Made by a program: the position numbers and the translations under genes | Shown here: piece after piece, positions 36,301 to 46,758 of the stretch | How the letters are laid out: each line of letters opens with the position of its first letter | Position numbering within the stretch: position 1 is the first letter of the stretch | Notes under the pieces: generated by a model | What the model saw: only the letters and a program-made list of their open reading frames with translations | The model's database searches: none | Told to the model about the DNA's origin: nothing | NCBI GenBank assembly: GCA_019022495.1 | Contig: JAFEKR010000006.1 | Span: forward strand, 2,852,001-2,916,000 | Direction of reading: 5' to 3' | DNA from: Epichloe hybrida | Lineage: Eukaryota > Ascomycota > Sordariomycetes > Hypocreales > Clavicipitaceae | DNA length: 64,000 nt

Positions 36301-36883
36301 ACCATTCTAGAAGAATTCGGGGTTTCATGTTAGAAGCCAAAACAATACATGGTCACAGCCAGCACCTGAGATTTTTTACAGAAGGATGACAAACCTGAAA
36401 TTCTTTCTCGGCGACATATTGTTCAGCGTCAAAGCTGTGTTTGGCCAAAGTCAGATCGCACTCAAGGCGTCGGTCACACTCGCGCAACTTATTGTCAAGC
36501 TTGTCTTTGAGCTGGCCGACAATGGGCAAGTACTCGTCGGCCTGCTTATAGGAATCGGGCTTCTGGAGCATATCATCAACGGTACGCTCAGCGAGTTCCT
36601 GAAGAGCAGGTTTCAGGGCAAAGGCAACAGCCTGATAGGTGGCCTTGAGGTCGCGCTGTCGTTCATAGGCAGCCTGTACACGCGAGTCGGAGAAGTTCTT
36701 TACTCTTCCTCTGCGCGTGCCACCTCGAGCACGAGAGGCAGTCGTGGATTTTGATATGGCAGCATTGGAAGCACCTCTGCCACCACCTCTCCCTCGCCCG
36801 CGGCCACCTCGCCCGCCCCTGCCACGACCACGGGTTGATGCCGTGAGAGGCTCGCGCGCGGGCGGAGAAGTCTCAACTGCCAT
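33386..36883 (-). CDS. Large Arg-Gly-rich and proline-rich conserved fungal protein
   Basis: The model is join(33386..36079, 36211..36306, 36395..36883), 1092 aa. Intron 2 has a perfect TACTAAC branch site. The N terminus (residues 18-38) is a GRGRGG/RGRGGGRG tract. Residues about 55-250 form a folded conserved block: RVKNFSDSRVQAAYERQRDL, ALKPALQELAERTVDDML, a coiled-coil-like KDKLDNKLRECDRRLECDL segment, FYEGQENRLRILAALHAKDL, and RDDQYEYRVISDTELDNEFG with IYECYKNGHLVPYPS. A second conserved region carries PRPFVFDDWDIGFRDSSND, IHFDHWCNGYDYSVTG and KHGLHPKYGIFLP. The C-terminal 400 residues are low complexity with polyproline runs encoded by GGA/GGC repeats. RGG and NLS-like basic runs suggest a nuclear or chromatin-associated protein, but I do not recognise the family and assign no function. 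The 3' end is uncertain (see the 158-codon ORF). Confidence 0.72.
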
Positions 36884-37744
36884 GGTGGAAGCCGCGGAGG
36901 CGGGTCATGTATCTGATTGATGGATGTTGGACTTGAAAAAGAAGATTCAAAAACAAGACCAAGGCCAGTGAATGAGTGACGGAAAGGGGGGGGGGGGGTG
37001 TATGAAGTGGTGAACAAGTGCGATGAGATGCGTAGACGGGGTGATTGATGCAAGGCAAGTCTCCCGGTCTGTCTTGTGTGCGTGTAGGTATGTCAACGTG
37101 CGTGTGGAGAGAGGTTTGCGTGCGTGCGTTTGTATACGTCTGTCTGTCTGTCCGTCTGCCTGTGTATGTATGTGCATGTGTCTGAGTCCGTGTATGTGGT
37201 TGTGGTTGTGTGGATGTGTGGATGTGTGGTGTGGTCAATGGTGTGTGGCCAAAACCAGCCAAGCACGGCGGCGGCGCGTGGAGCCAGCCGTAGCTACGGA
37301 CTAGTAGTAGGAGACGAGACGAGCAAGAGTGCGATGCGAGCGAGGGAGGGAAGGTGCGTGTGGCAGCAAGAAGAGATTGCAAAGTCTGTCAACGCCGACT
37401 GCCAACCGGCGCCAACGCGGATGAGGAAAAAAGATTTTTTTTAAAAAAAAAAAAGGGTGAGAGGCGTGTCTATCTACGGCGGCAGCACATCAAATTGCCG
37501 AGTGCAATGATGATGACAGACGCAGTGGAGAGAGGAAAAGTTGGAGTTGGAGCCTTGGAGGTGAAGTGCAAGAGAAGGAAAACGCAAAAGTGTAGGTACC
37601 CTTGTTCGGGGAGACGAGGCAATGGGAAGGCAGAGGGCAGAGACGGATGAGACGGATGAGACGGCGGTGTTGGAGTCTCGAGTTGTCGTCTTATTAGTAG
37701 TAGGAGTGAGTAGTAGGAGTAGGTTTGGTAGTCGGCACAAGGTT

Positions 37745-37790
37745 TCTCTGGTCTGTCTGGTCTGTCTGGTCTGTCTGGTCTGTCTGGTTG
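37745..37790. repeat. 9-bp tandem repeat CTGTCTGGT
   Basis: About five head-to-tail copies of the 9-bp unit CTGTCTGGT are visible, in the long intergenic region upstream of the large proline-rich gene. Confidence 0.85.
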
Positions 37791-38760
37791 CTGCCTATGA
37801 TGGGTCGGCCGCCGGGCCAGCCGCGCGCAGACAAGGCGAGGCGAGGCGAGGCGAGGCAAGGCAAGGCAAACGCAACGGGTGAGTCACAATGCGCAGCAGC
37901 GGCGCATCGGATAAAATAAAATCTAAACAGACACCGCTCGATGCAGCTGCTGAATCTCTCTGGTGATTGATGGAGGCGCTTCGGATCTGATGACGTTGCA
38001 CGCGATGCGAGACGGCTGGCTTTTAAAAAGGCGAGGTTCGTTTGGGGTTGCTGTGCAATGAGACAATGAGACGGACGGGGGTGAAGAAAAGTTCCATGCA
38101 ACAACGTACGGAGTACGGAGCACAGCCAGCGGCTCGAGGGGGAAGTCATTTACCGGCATTGCATACATAGGCATCTTGTCACCTTTAGTCCCTTTTCTCC
38201 GGGGACGCGTTTTGGTGTGGCACGGCACCAGACGCCTCTAATACGACTAAAAGAACTCAAAATGCCTACCTAGACAATGTCACTGTACCTATGTACACCC
38301 ACTGTACCTGACTTTGGCAATTCGGCAGCCTCCAAGTCCTGTAAAAGCTGAGGTACAAAGAGGTACAATGGCCTCTCTCTCTCTGTCTCTCTCTCTCTCC
38401 CTCTTCCGGGCGGCAAGGGTAGGAAGGGGGGGGTGCCCTCAACTTGCCCCAGCCAGGAGAAAGCCGTGCAGTGATTGGCTATTCTTGCTCCTTCCGTCAC
38501 CAGCAACTATGTACATGTAGTCTGATTTCGCGGCATCTGGCAGGACTGCGAACCGACTGATTGGCTCGGAGGAGGATAGTCCGATGGCCGTGAAGCCCTG
38601 TCTAACCCCCCTTAGGAAGGGCGTGCAGCTGCGTACCGAACCGGGCTCTCGCCATGCCATGCAAGCCCCACATTCAATCAGGGTTTGCGAATGCGGCATG
38701 CGAAAAGTCACGTTTAATGTACTCCGTACAGGCAAATATCTAGTTGTTGAGATTCCTGCA

Positions 38761-38782
38761 TCACACACACACACACACACAC
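38761..38782. repeat. CA dinucleotide microsatellite
   Basis: About ten CA repeats follow GCATCA in otherwise non-coding DNA. Confidence 0.85.
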
Positions 38783-40010
38783 GTATTTTATGTTTTGTGC
38801 CATGATCAATTGTTTTGCGCGCGCCCATTGCGGCAACAACAAATAGTGATGCGACCCAATCACATGAGAAGAGTTGTTTGCTCCTTTGCCCAAGAGTCAT
38901 GGCATGCCAAGGTTGCCGTCACCATTCATTCCCTCTCTGTGCTACAAAGCGCGTGAACCTGTGTTTCAGCACTTGATGCGGTACCTGCATTTCGGCTTTG
39001 AGCATGTGCGTAACGCGCGCCAAAGCGCTTGGGGCGGCCGTGTTCCATGGAGACCTCGTGAGACGAAGGGGGCCAGTCCAGTCCAGTCCAGTCTAGTAAG
39101 AAAGACTGTACTGTGGCTTTCTTCTTCACCTGGTCATGCGAACCACGGTGCTAGGGATCGCAGACACGCACGTCTTTTTCCTTGTTCCCTTGTTTGCTGC
39201 TGTCCGGTTATCGATATTTGACGCGGTTGACAAACGGCGTAGGAGACAGCAAAGGTTTGAGAAAGAAAGAACAGATACCACCAGAGTAGAACCGTGCCAC
39301 TCCAAGCGGCGTGATAATGAGCAGGTCCGCCCATGCGACGATTCTTGTCCCCTGACTACATTCGGATTACTACTGCCCGCGATTCAGGTTCCATGATGAG
39401 TTTTCACTAACTACGTACCAGGCACCTACCTTAGTAATTACATAAGTATTATGCACGCAACACAAAGAGGCCCTACGGACTTGACTTACTTCACCATCTA
39501 TACGTATGTAACTCACGTAACTCACGTAACTCACGTAACTCCACTTTACTCGTCAGGATTAGGATTAGTAGAAACAAGGGGAGAAAAATGAATGCAGAGT
39601 GGATGGATCGTCCCGTAACCCGTAAACGGCACGTGAGATCCGCCTTTCTCTCTTACACCAGCTCCGTTCATCCCATTAGGGGGCTTTCCCGTCCACAAGG
39701 GTCCCTTTTTACGGAAGGAAGCACCCTGCCAGCCCCGTCGTCTCGCCCGTCAGCCGTCAACAGGGCCCCTGCCTTGCACCAAAGCTGGCAGTCGACCCAG
39801 GGGGTGTAAAAAAAAAAAAAAAAAAAAAAAAGGGAATAGCACAAAGTACAAGTTAACCTCATCTTCTGGAAGATTTCGTCAACACCCGAAAAAGAAAAAG
39901 AAAAAAACCCCCCACTTGCGCATATCATTCCACCATTTTGCGACAATCAGTCTCAACAACCACCCAAACAATTGAGCGCTGCCCCAAGACAAATATAAGC
40001 TGCCTGCCTC

Positions 40011-40997
40011 ATGGCCAAGCGGCGCAGGCTCCAGCGCCACCCCGGCCCGAAGCCGAAGCCGAAGCCGAAGCCCAATCTGCGCGCGAGCGGCAAAGACGAC
40101 GCGACCAAGAAGAAGGAGGCACCGCAGCCCAACAAGAGGCGCCAAACCCAAACCCAGCAGCAGCATGAAGAGCCCACCATCCCATTCGACCCCAACGACC
40201 GAATCCTCCTCGTCGGCGAAGCCGATCTGAGCTTCGCCGCATCCATAATACAGCACCACGGCTGCCGGAACGTGACGGCCACGGTGCTGGAGAAGAACCA
40301 CGCCGAGCTCACGGAGAAGTACCCCTCTGCAGACGCCAACATCGCCGTATTAGTCGCAGAGCGCACAAAGACGGATGATTCAGATTCAGCCGCCGAACCG
40401 CGGCAAGCAGATGCTCAACAAGACGATGACGACGACCAAGACGATGACGATGACAGCATTCAAGAAGAAGTCCACCAAGTTGCTTCAGCACCCCCCCCCA
40501 ACAACAACAACAAACTCCTCTACGGCATCGACGCTACCAAACTCCCCAGCAGCGTCGCCCGTCCACCCCACAACCGCATCGTCTTCAACTTCCCCCACGT
40601 GGGCGGTAAATCCACCGACGTAAACCGCCAAGTCCGCTACAACCAAGAGCTCCTCGTGTCCTTCTTCGGCAGCGCTCTCAAGGCCCTCGCGCCAGGAGGC
40701 AGCATCGTCGTCACCCTCTTCGAGGGCGAGCCCTACACGCTGTGGAACATACGGGATCTAGGACGCCACGCGGGCTTGCAGGTCGAAAAGAGCTTCCGCT
40801 TCCAAGCACGCGCTTACCCGGGGTACAAGCACGCCAGGACACTGGGCGTCGTGAGGAACAGAAAGGGCGACGTGGGTGGCGGCTGGAAGGGCGAGGAGAG
40901 AGCCTCGAGGAGCTACGTCTTTAGACGAAAAGGCGACGTCTCCGAGGTGAAGAGGAAGAGGCCGAGAGAAGACGACTCTTCAGACGAGGACGGTTGA
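40011..40997 (+). CDS. BMT5: 25S rRNA (uridine-N3)-methyltransferase, BMT5-like
   Basis: A single exon of 328 aa. A basic N terminus (MAKRRRLQRHPG, then KP repeats) suits nucleolar targeting. The Rossmann-like methyltransferase start is RILLVGEADLSFAASIIQHH (about residue 64), followed by NVTATVLEKNHAELTEKYP. IVFNFPHVGGKSTDVNRQVR (about 190) and LVSFFGSALKALAPGGSIVV are hallmarks of the DUF2431/BMT5 family. An insert with an Asp-rich run (about residues 137-149) interrupts the domain between these blocks. The C terminus is basic then acidic (KRKRPREDDSSDEDG). Family role: SAM-dependent m3U methylation of 25S rRNA in the nucleolus, part of large-subunit maturation. The ATG lies just after a leader with GCTGCCTGCCTC. 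A C20 run follows the stop by 44 bp. Confidence 0.9.
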   Translation: MAKRRRLQRHPGPKPKPKPKPNLRASGKDDATKKKEAPQPNKRRQTQTQQQHEEPTIPFDPNDRILLVGEADLSFAASIIQHHGCRNVTATVLEKNHAELTEKYPSADANIAVLVAERTKTDDSDSAAEPRQADAQQDDDDDQDDDDDSIQEEVHQVASAPPPNNNNKLLYGIDATKLPSSVARPPHNRIVFNFPHVGGKSTDVNRQVRYNQELLVSFFGSALKALAPGGSIVVTLFEGEPYTLWNIRDLGRHAGLQVEKSFRFQARAYPGYKHARTLGVVRNRKGDVGGGWKGEERASRSYVFRRKGDVSEVKRKRPREDDSSDEDG

Positions 40998-41530
40998 GAG
41001 GAAGACGAGAAATGAACTCTGCATTTTCTGGCCTCATACTTCCCCCCCCCCCCCCCCCCCCTCTCCCATATTTTGGGCAAATCATACATACATGTATCCC
41101 AATCATCTTCGTCTTCTAGAGTATTACATGTCAAGTGGACCTTGTATATCCACGGTTCCATCTGTACACCCCAGTGCTGCCTCAGAACCAATTGCTTCAC
41201 GCGTGATTCGAGAAACGGACAAGAAGCCCATTCCGTGCCATCCGTGGACCAGAGAACATCGTATCTGCCCGTCTAATCCAGTGCCCGTCTTCTTCAACTT
41301 CAACATACCATACACCATGTCAAGTACACAATCGATTCTTCTTCCCATGTTTTTCTTAAACCCCCATTATGCGTGAAAGCCTACGCTCTTGGGCTGGCAT
41401 CTAGCCGTGAACAAATATATCAAATAAATCGGTTGAATTTTTCATCTTCTTCTTCATCGCATTCAGTTCATCGAGACGGGGCGATGAAGAATAAAAGTTA
41501 AAAATTGAGGGGGAAAAAAAAAAAAAACCA
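40998..41530. other. Convergent spacer with C20 and A14 homopolymers
   Basis: The spacer between BMT5 and SET2, which converge. C20 at 41,042-41,061 lies 44 bp after the BMT5 stop, and A14 at 41,514-41,527 lies directly against the SET2 stop (41,531). No gene is supported. Confidence 0.55.
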
Positions 41531-44407
41531 TTACGCCGCCTGCGCAATGTCCTTGCGCATCTCTTCGGCCATGTCCTCTTTGTCCTTTACATGGTTGGCC
41601 TCGTCTTCTAGCCTTTGCGCTTCCTCGTTTTCTCGCATCAGCGCTTCTTCCTGCTCCTTGAGGGCTTCTTGCTCCTCGCTCAGTGGCTCGTCTGTCGCCG
41701 AGTCCGGCGGCGGAGGCGGAGGCGGAGGGGGGCTTGGTTCGGACATTTCTTCGGAGCGTATTCTTTTCGTGCTGGGGCCGTCAGAGGGTGTTTCCCCCGA
41801 GGAGTCAGGCAGCAAATCTGCTTCGCGCTTCCGCTTGAGGTCTTGGCTGCTGAGGGAGTCGGCATCCATGTCACTAGCCAAGTCATCTTCGCCCCCGTCA
41901 ACGTCGTCCTTATTAGGGCTGCCCGCATCTTTGTCGTCCAAGCTGGTCATGGTCTGGGCCTCGCTGGTGGAGCCATCTATTATCGGGCCTTCCTTTTTCT
42001 GATGCTCATCGAACTTCTCCACAGCACGTGTCAAGAAATCCTTGACGTATTTCTTGATCTTGAGTGTCTGTTTTTCGCTGAGTGGTACTGTTGGGTCAAC
42101 GACTCGTCTGTTCTTGTAGTCTGATGCTACGAGCTTCTTGGCAATTTCTTTGCCGAGTCGCTTCAATTCATCTTTGGGGAGTTTATGTCGAAATTTGTCC
42201 AAGACATGTTTTACAGGAGGGAATACCTGCGAAAAGTGTCAGTGAGCGTGTCGGCCAGCGTCAAGGCCCGCCGGGAGTGGCAGGGCCGGCGTCCTTTTCT
42301 CGCAATTTACCGTGTTCTCATATATCTTCATCTGCTTGTCCGTGGGCAGTGACCTCCACTTGTCCTTCTTGAACTCTTTGGACGATGTTTCCGAGTTTGA
42401 CGGTCTCGTGAGCTGGGACAGGGCCTGTTTAGGGGTCCCCTCCTTTGTTACTCGATCGATGATGCTCTGAATGGCCAGTTGTTCTTGAATCGCCTTCGAA
42501 GGCGCCTTGGGACCTCCGTTGGCAGGCTGAGTTGGTCGACTCCAGGTTGTCTTGCCTTGCTTGTTGTAGTAGTACGTTGTTCCCCTGCCATCTTTGGCTG
42601 CGAACCAGCCCTCGGGAAGCGGGCCAAACCGTCGCGGTGGCCTGCCTGCGCTGTGCTGAAACGAAACACTGCGCTGTGGTGTGCTGTTCTTGGGGCCCTT
42701 GGGGGCGTCGATGGGTCGTGGTGAGGCCGTTTTTGGCGTGGACAGCGCCGTCTCGTCCTCGCGCGCTTGACCTCGACGATCGTCGAAGAGGTTTTGCACC
42801 GGAGCGCTGGGATCGAACTTCCGCCTCCGGATGCGGTATGCCAATTCTAGTTTGCTCCATTCCTCGAGCAGCTTCTTGGATTTTGAAGCGACTTCCTCGT
42901 GTTCTGATTTCGTCAATCCCTGGATCGTGGTCTCAATCTTGGAATCCTGAATCTTATTCCTGGTCATGCGAGGGAACTTGCCGAGAATGTCCAAGACTTG
43001 TAGCACAACATTGTCATCTTCAATAAAGGTATTGAGAGTAGTCTTCAGAATCTGGTACGCGTGCATGCGCATCACGGAGCGAATGACGCGGTCATCATGC
43101 GAGCGCTGAATACGCTGCAGGAGCTTGACAGCAATCCACTTCTCCTTGCATTGCAAAAGGGCTGCCATGACCTTGCGAGAATCATCCTCGTCCAGGCTGC
43201 GAGCTGAGATGCTTTCAACATATTCTTCGTCATCCTCCTCGGGCCTCTTGCGACGCGGCTTCTTGGCAATGGTCGTGTCCCAACCGTCGCCTCCATCGAT
43301 GCCAAGAGCCTCGACAATGGCAGCCGGTAATTTGGTGGCACGCTCAGTCTGCGTCTTGCCGCCGATGAAGCCGACACAGTTGGACTCTCCACAGTAGCAA
43401 GGCTGTGGTTCAGCACCGTAACGATCGACATTGTAGTTGAACACCAACTCTTCTCCGGCCCGGATCTTGCGAAGTGCAAAGATGCCCATGCGGAGCTTGT
43501 CGCCCACCACCCACTTATCCACGTAACAATTGGGACTGCATGAGTGGTTACAGAACCGGCCCAGGTTGCCTTTCCGTGTCGCGTCCACAAATTCGCTTTT
43601 GCTGAGAGACATGAAGTAGAAATGTTTGATGCCTTCCTCGTCGTACTGCAACATGCGCCGGCGAAACGTGGGCTCGTTGATGACTTCGCCAACGTACTCG
43701 TAGATGAAGTCGTTGGGTTGCAGGTCCGAATCAGCTCGTAGACCGTAACCCTTCTTTTCGGTCTTGACGACGGCCACATTCGCCCACTCCTTGCGTTGGA
43801 ACCGCTGATTCTGACACCCACCACCACAGTTGCCTGCACTGGCGGCGCATTCCATTTTGGTGGCGCGATTGATGCAATCCGAGTCTTCGCCGCACGCATG
43901 GTTTTCTCCTTCACCTAGAAGGGCAGAGTCAGCGCGGAATCCATGCATACATGTGGACATCTTGAATACTTTGCACGATGAGGAGAGACAAAGAAGAGGG
44001 TACAGGACAGAAAAAAACGTACGCCATTCCTCAGCACAATCACAGTCCAAAGCGTCATTGTCCGTCGAACCGAGGTGTTTGGACCCATAGAGACAGTCTC
44101 GAATAACCTGGAAGCCCTGGCACGACTCTTCCGTCACATTGGGGAGGTGGTCAAACATCTGATATTCAGGCTCGGCGGCGGTCTTTTGTGAAGATTTTCG
44201 CGATAGCCGTGGCTTCCCGGACGCAGGGGTGTTCAAGCCCTCGCTTTCTGATTTGACGCCATTGATGGATGCTGGAGAGGCACTCGCCTTGAGGGCCGAA
44301 ACTGGGGTGGATTCTGCAGTGTCCATGGCTTCTGGCAATCCGTCGGCGGTGCCGTCCTCAAGCTTGATCCTACTCATTCTGCCGACCGCATGCTCATCAT
44401 CCCGCAT
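41531..44407 (-). CDS. SET2: Histone H3 lysine-36 methyltransferase SET2
   Basis: The model is join(41531..42226, 42311..43914, 44023..44407), 894 aa. The domains are in canonical order: AWS zinc cluster (CDCAEEW, then [17 protein letters not shown]) about 120-175; SET ([48 protein letters not shown] near 250, [14 protein letters not shown]); post-[17 protein letters not shown]; a helical middle; WW domain ([19 protein letters not shown]) about 563-592; and the C-terminal SRI domain ([20 protein letters not shown]) from about 668. A disordered acidic tail contains a P9 run. Family role: H3K36 methylation on transcribed genes, recruited by phosphorylated RNA polymerase II CTD through SRI. The start at 44407 was chosen as the first ATG in frame; 44377 (MSRIKLED) is an equally plausible start. 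The 108-nt first intron is stop-free and a multiple of three. Confidence 0.92.
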
Positions 44408-45366
44408 GACGGCATCAAGCTCAACAAAGGAAGCACGATTGGGATCAAACAAGATTCGTGATCAGTCCCTCGTAGTAGCTGGTTGCCAGATTGAGCCCGG
44501 CACTCTCGCGGACAGAATGCGATGCAGGGTGCAGAGGGGACGCGCGCGCGTCGCAAGGTTTTGGGGGAGCAGGAGCAGCCAGGAGCAGGAGCGTGGATGA
44601 GGACCGAATGCTGGACGGGGTTCGAGCGAGAGCGAGGAAGCAAGGAAAGAGGTCAAGCTGTGACGATGTCGAAGTTGAAGTGCATGCGGCCCTGCACCCG
44701 TGAGCTCGAGAAGGCAACTTGACAACCGAAGGCGGCGAGTGGAAGGGTGAAGAGGGTCGTGTGCGTCTGGAGCCAACATGCAACATGAGAAGTTCTATTG
44801 ACGGAGTACGGACGTAATATTAATATGGCAGGCGGGATTCTAGATCCCACGTACACCCCACTGTATGTACAGTGAGGGTACATGTGCAGTGGGGGTGTAC
44901 AGTGAGAGTGACTGAACACTGAACAGCCATTACAGCAGGTATACCCCACTGCACAGGTAACAAATGCACCAATTCGAGTACCTGTGCACCTGTGCGCCGA
45001 GAGAGAGTGACCTTCCATCCTCTATATTACAGCAAACCTTCCCGATCGATAAGAAGTCGGCTGGCCCCGGAAATAACAAGCCCCAATCTACCCTGTTTGT
45101 TGGCTTGCATTTCACCCATTTCACACAAGCACAAACTTCTGCCTCATCAAAACTGAACGTCTTCTGGTGTGTCTACGCTTTCTGCGGCACATCATCACTG
45201 CATCATTCCTGCAATCGACGGAGTCACTCGCTAGTTTTCTGTTCAAATCACTGCAACAAGTTGATGCCGATTATTTATACCAGTACACTGCGTTTCTAAC
45301 ACTACAGAAAGTCTGTGATGATTCTTATGTCGTGTGGATCATGAGCCTTATCCCATACCAGCCAAT
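44408..45366. other. Intergenic region between SET2 and the PhiA-like gene
   Basis: This is the promoter side of SET2 and the 3' flank of the PhiA-like gene. It contains one TACGGAGTAC-type site (44,801-44,818) and an inverted repeat built on GTACACCCC/CAGTGGGGGTGTAC (about 44,851-44,902), with a further CCCCACTGCACAGG copy at 44,945-44,958. No gene is supported. Confidence 0.5.
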
Positions 45367-46031
45367 TTAGCTGTACTGGCAAGAAACAGGCTTTTCGTTG
45401 GGAGAAACACAGGCATCGAAGCCCAAGCATCCCTCATTGCCACCGGGGTTATGCACACCCTTGAGCCAGACACTCCAGGCGCCATCGATAGAGTTGGGGC
45501 AAGCTTGGAGGCCGGTGCCATCGAAAAGGAGGGCGCCATTTGAAATGGACCAGCCGTCCGCCTCGGAGTTGCGGGGGAAGTCGTGGCCAGCGTCGACGTA
45601 GCCGATGACTCCTTTACCTGTCGCATTAAAGTGTTAGTGTCGTGGATCGACCGACACAACGATTTGTGCCAAACCCGAAACAAGGCATATCACCACCGTC
45701 GGGCTCGGGGTTGGGGAGAAAGTCATCACATACCCATGCCGGAGCGATCAACAAAGATCAACTGAGGCTTGTTATCGTCAGAGTACAAGAACAGCTTGGA
45801 GCCTTCGAGGTAGAGCGTAGCCCTGTTGTTCTCGCCCTTGCAGATGGCGTTCTGTTTGGGAAGCTTGAGAAACAGGCCCTTCTCGGCGGCGCTCAGGACG
45901 GCTAAGTGGATGGGACTGTCGGGTCGAGAAGCTGTGACTTCAAAGGCCTTGGGACGGACGGGGTTGGTGGCAGGAACAGCGAGGGCTGAGCAAGCCATGA
46001 AAATGGAGGAGACGGCAGCGGAGAACTTCAT
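45367..46031 (-). CDS. phiA: PhiA-like cell-wall protein
   Basis: The model is join(45367..45617, 45734..46031), 182 aa, with a 116-nt intron that restores FVDRSGMGKGVIGYVDAG. Residues 1-18 are a signal peptide (MKFSAAVSSIFMACSALA). The conserved body includes PIHLAVLSAAEKGLFLKL, ENNRATLYLEGSKLFLYSDD, DFPRNSEADGWSISNGALLF, and the cysteine-containing end LQACPNSIDGAWSVWLKG followed by NPGGNEGC. This matches Aspergillus PhiA, a secreted cell-wall protein needed for phialide and conidium development. Mature protein: small, secreted, wall-associated. A TATAAG box lies about 156 nt upstream of the ATG. The gene appears complete. Confidence 0.88.
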
Positions 46032-46186
46032 ATTGACGGTGGTCGTGAGGTTGAATTAAATGATACAGAACTGTGCTTGGTCGCTTGTTAGATGTGAGAG
46101 CAATGTCGTGGAGGATGTACGGACGTAGACTTGGTGTTTGATGTCTTCAGATGAAGAGTTGGGAAAGACAGATCCCATGGCACCTT

Positions 46187-46193
46187 CTTATAC
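46187..46193 (-). promoter_or_regulatory. TATA box of the PhiA-like gene
   Basis: The minus strand reads GTATAAGAAGG, giving a TATAAG core about 156 nt upstream of the ATG at 46031. The context is a strongly structured promoter with a GGGA repeat further upstream (about 46,340-46,363). Confidence 0.45.
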
Positions 46194-46472
46194 TTCAGTG
46201 TCTATGCCCTCGATGGAGAACCCAATCTAGCAATAGTCCCCGTTTAACGAGTACGAGCTGCGAATTACATCGTGAGCCATTCCCGTAGGAAATTTCGTGC
46301 AGATCATGACGTCCAAGCCACCCCACGGGTAATGGAGCATGGGAGGGAGGGAGGGAGGGAGGGCATCATGTCGTAGGCCAGGCTGTCTTCTAATAATAAA
46401 CACTACCCTTTGGCCAATAACTACGGATTAGGTCGAGCAGCATTCACACCCTTTGCTGTTTCTGGCGTGGCA

Positions 46473-46758
46473 CAGTGAACACTTCCCCCCCTAAATTATG
46501 TATATTACATACACAAATCTACAAGCCCCAGTTTTTCGTTCCTCTCTAACAGCTGTAATCAGCCGTAAGTGCACTATAGTAACCCCTAGATTGCTTATAG
46601 AGCAAAGGATACATTATTTCCTATATTATTTCCTGTATCAAGTACAATTGAAAAATCAAGGTAGCCATGAATCCTAGCCCATATTCCCCTTTCTTTCCCG
46701 GCTAACATCCAAATGGCTGAATTACCCCTGTTATGTAGATTTGTCAGGGGGTGTACTG
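46473..46758. mobile_element. Degenerate TIR element, possible second MITE
   Basis: The right end, read inward on the minus strand, is CAGTACACCCCCTGACAAAT then CTACATAACAGGGGTAA. The left end begins CAGTGAACACTTCCCCCCC and also contains ACAAATCTACA about 35 bp in. The ends share the CAGT-ACCCC-CTGA and CAGGGGTAA layout with the intact MITE at 3763-4000, suggesting the same superfamily. The arms are imperfect and no clean TA flank is visible, so this is tentative. Confidence 0.4.

Larger units (their letters stand above)
36884..40010. other. 3.1 kb repeat-rich divergent intergenic region
   Basis: No gene is supported. It contains a G12 run near 36,988, a GT/TGTCTG-rich tract (37,060-37,240), A/T runs near 37,432-37,454, the CTGTCTGGT tandem array (37,745-37,790), GGCGA/GGCAA repeats (37,833-37,868), a CT tract (38,372-38,402), a CA microsatellite (38,761-38,782), TACGGAGTAC-type palindromes (38,107-38,120 and 38,719-38,730), CAGTC repeats (39,076-39,096), CTCACGTAA repeats (39,510-39,540) and A24 at 39,808-39,831, just before the BMT5 leader. 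Confidence 0.55.

Noticed and set aside
37745..37790. Telomere-like repeat
   Set aside because: The unit CTGTCTGGT is not the fungal TTAGGG repeat and is internal.
36884..40010. A hidden gene in the 3.1 kb repeat-rich region
   Set aside because: All open frames are short, repeat-driven and lack splice-supported continuity or motifs.
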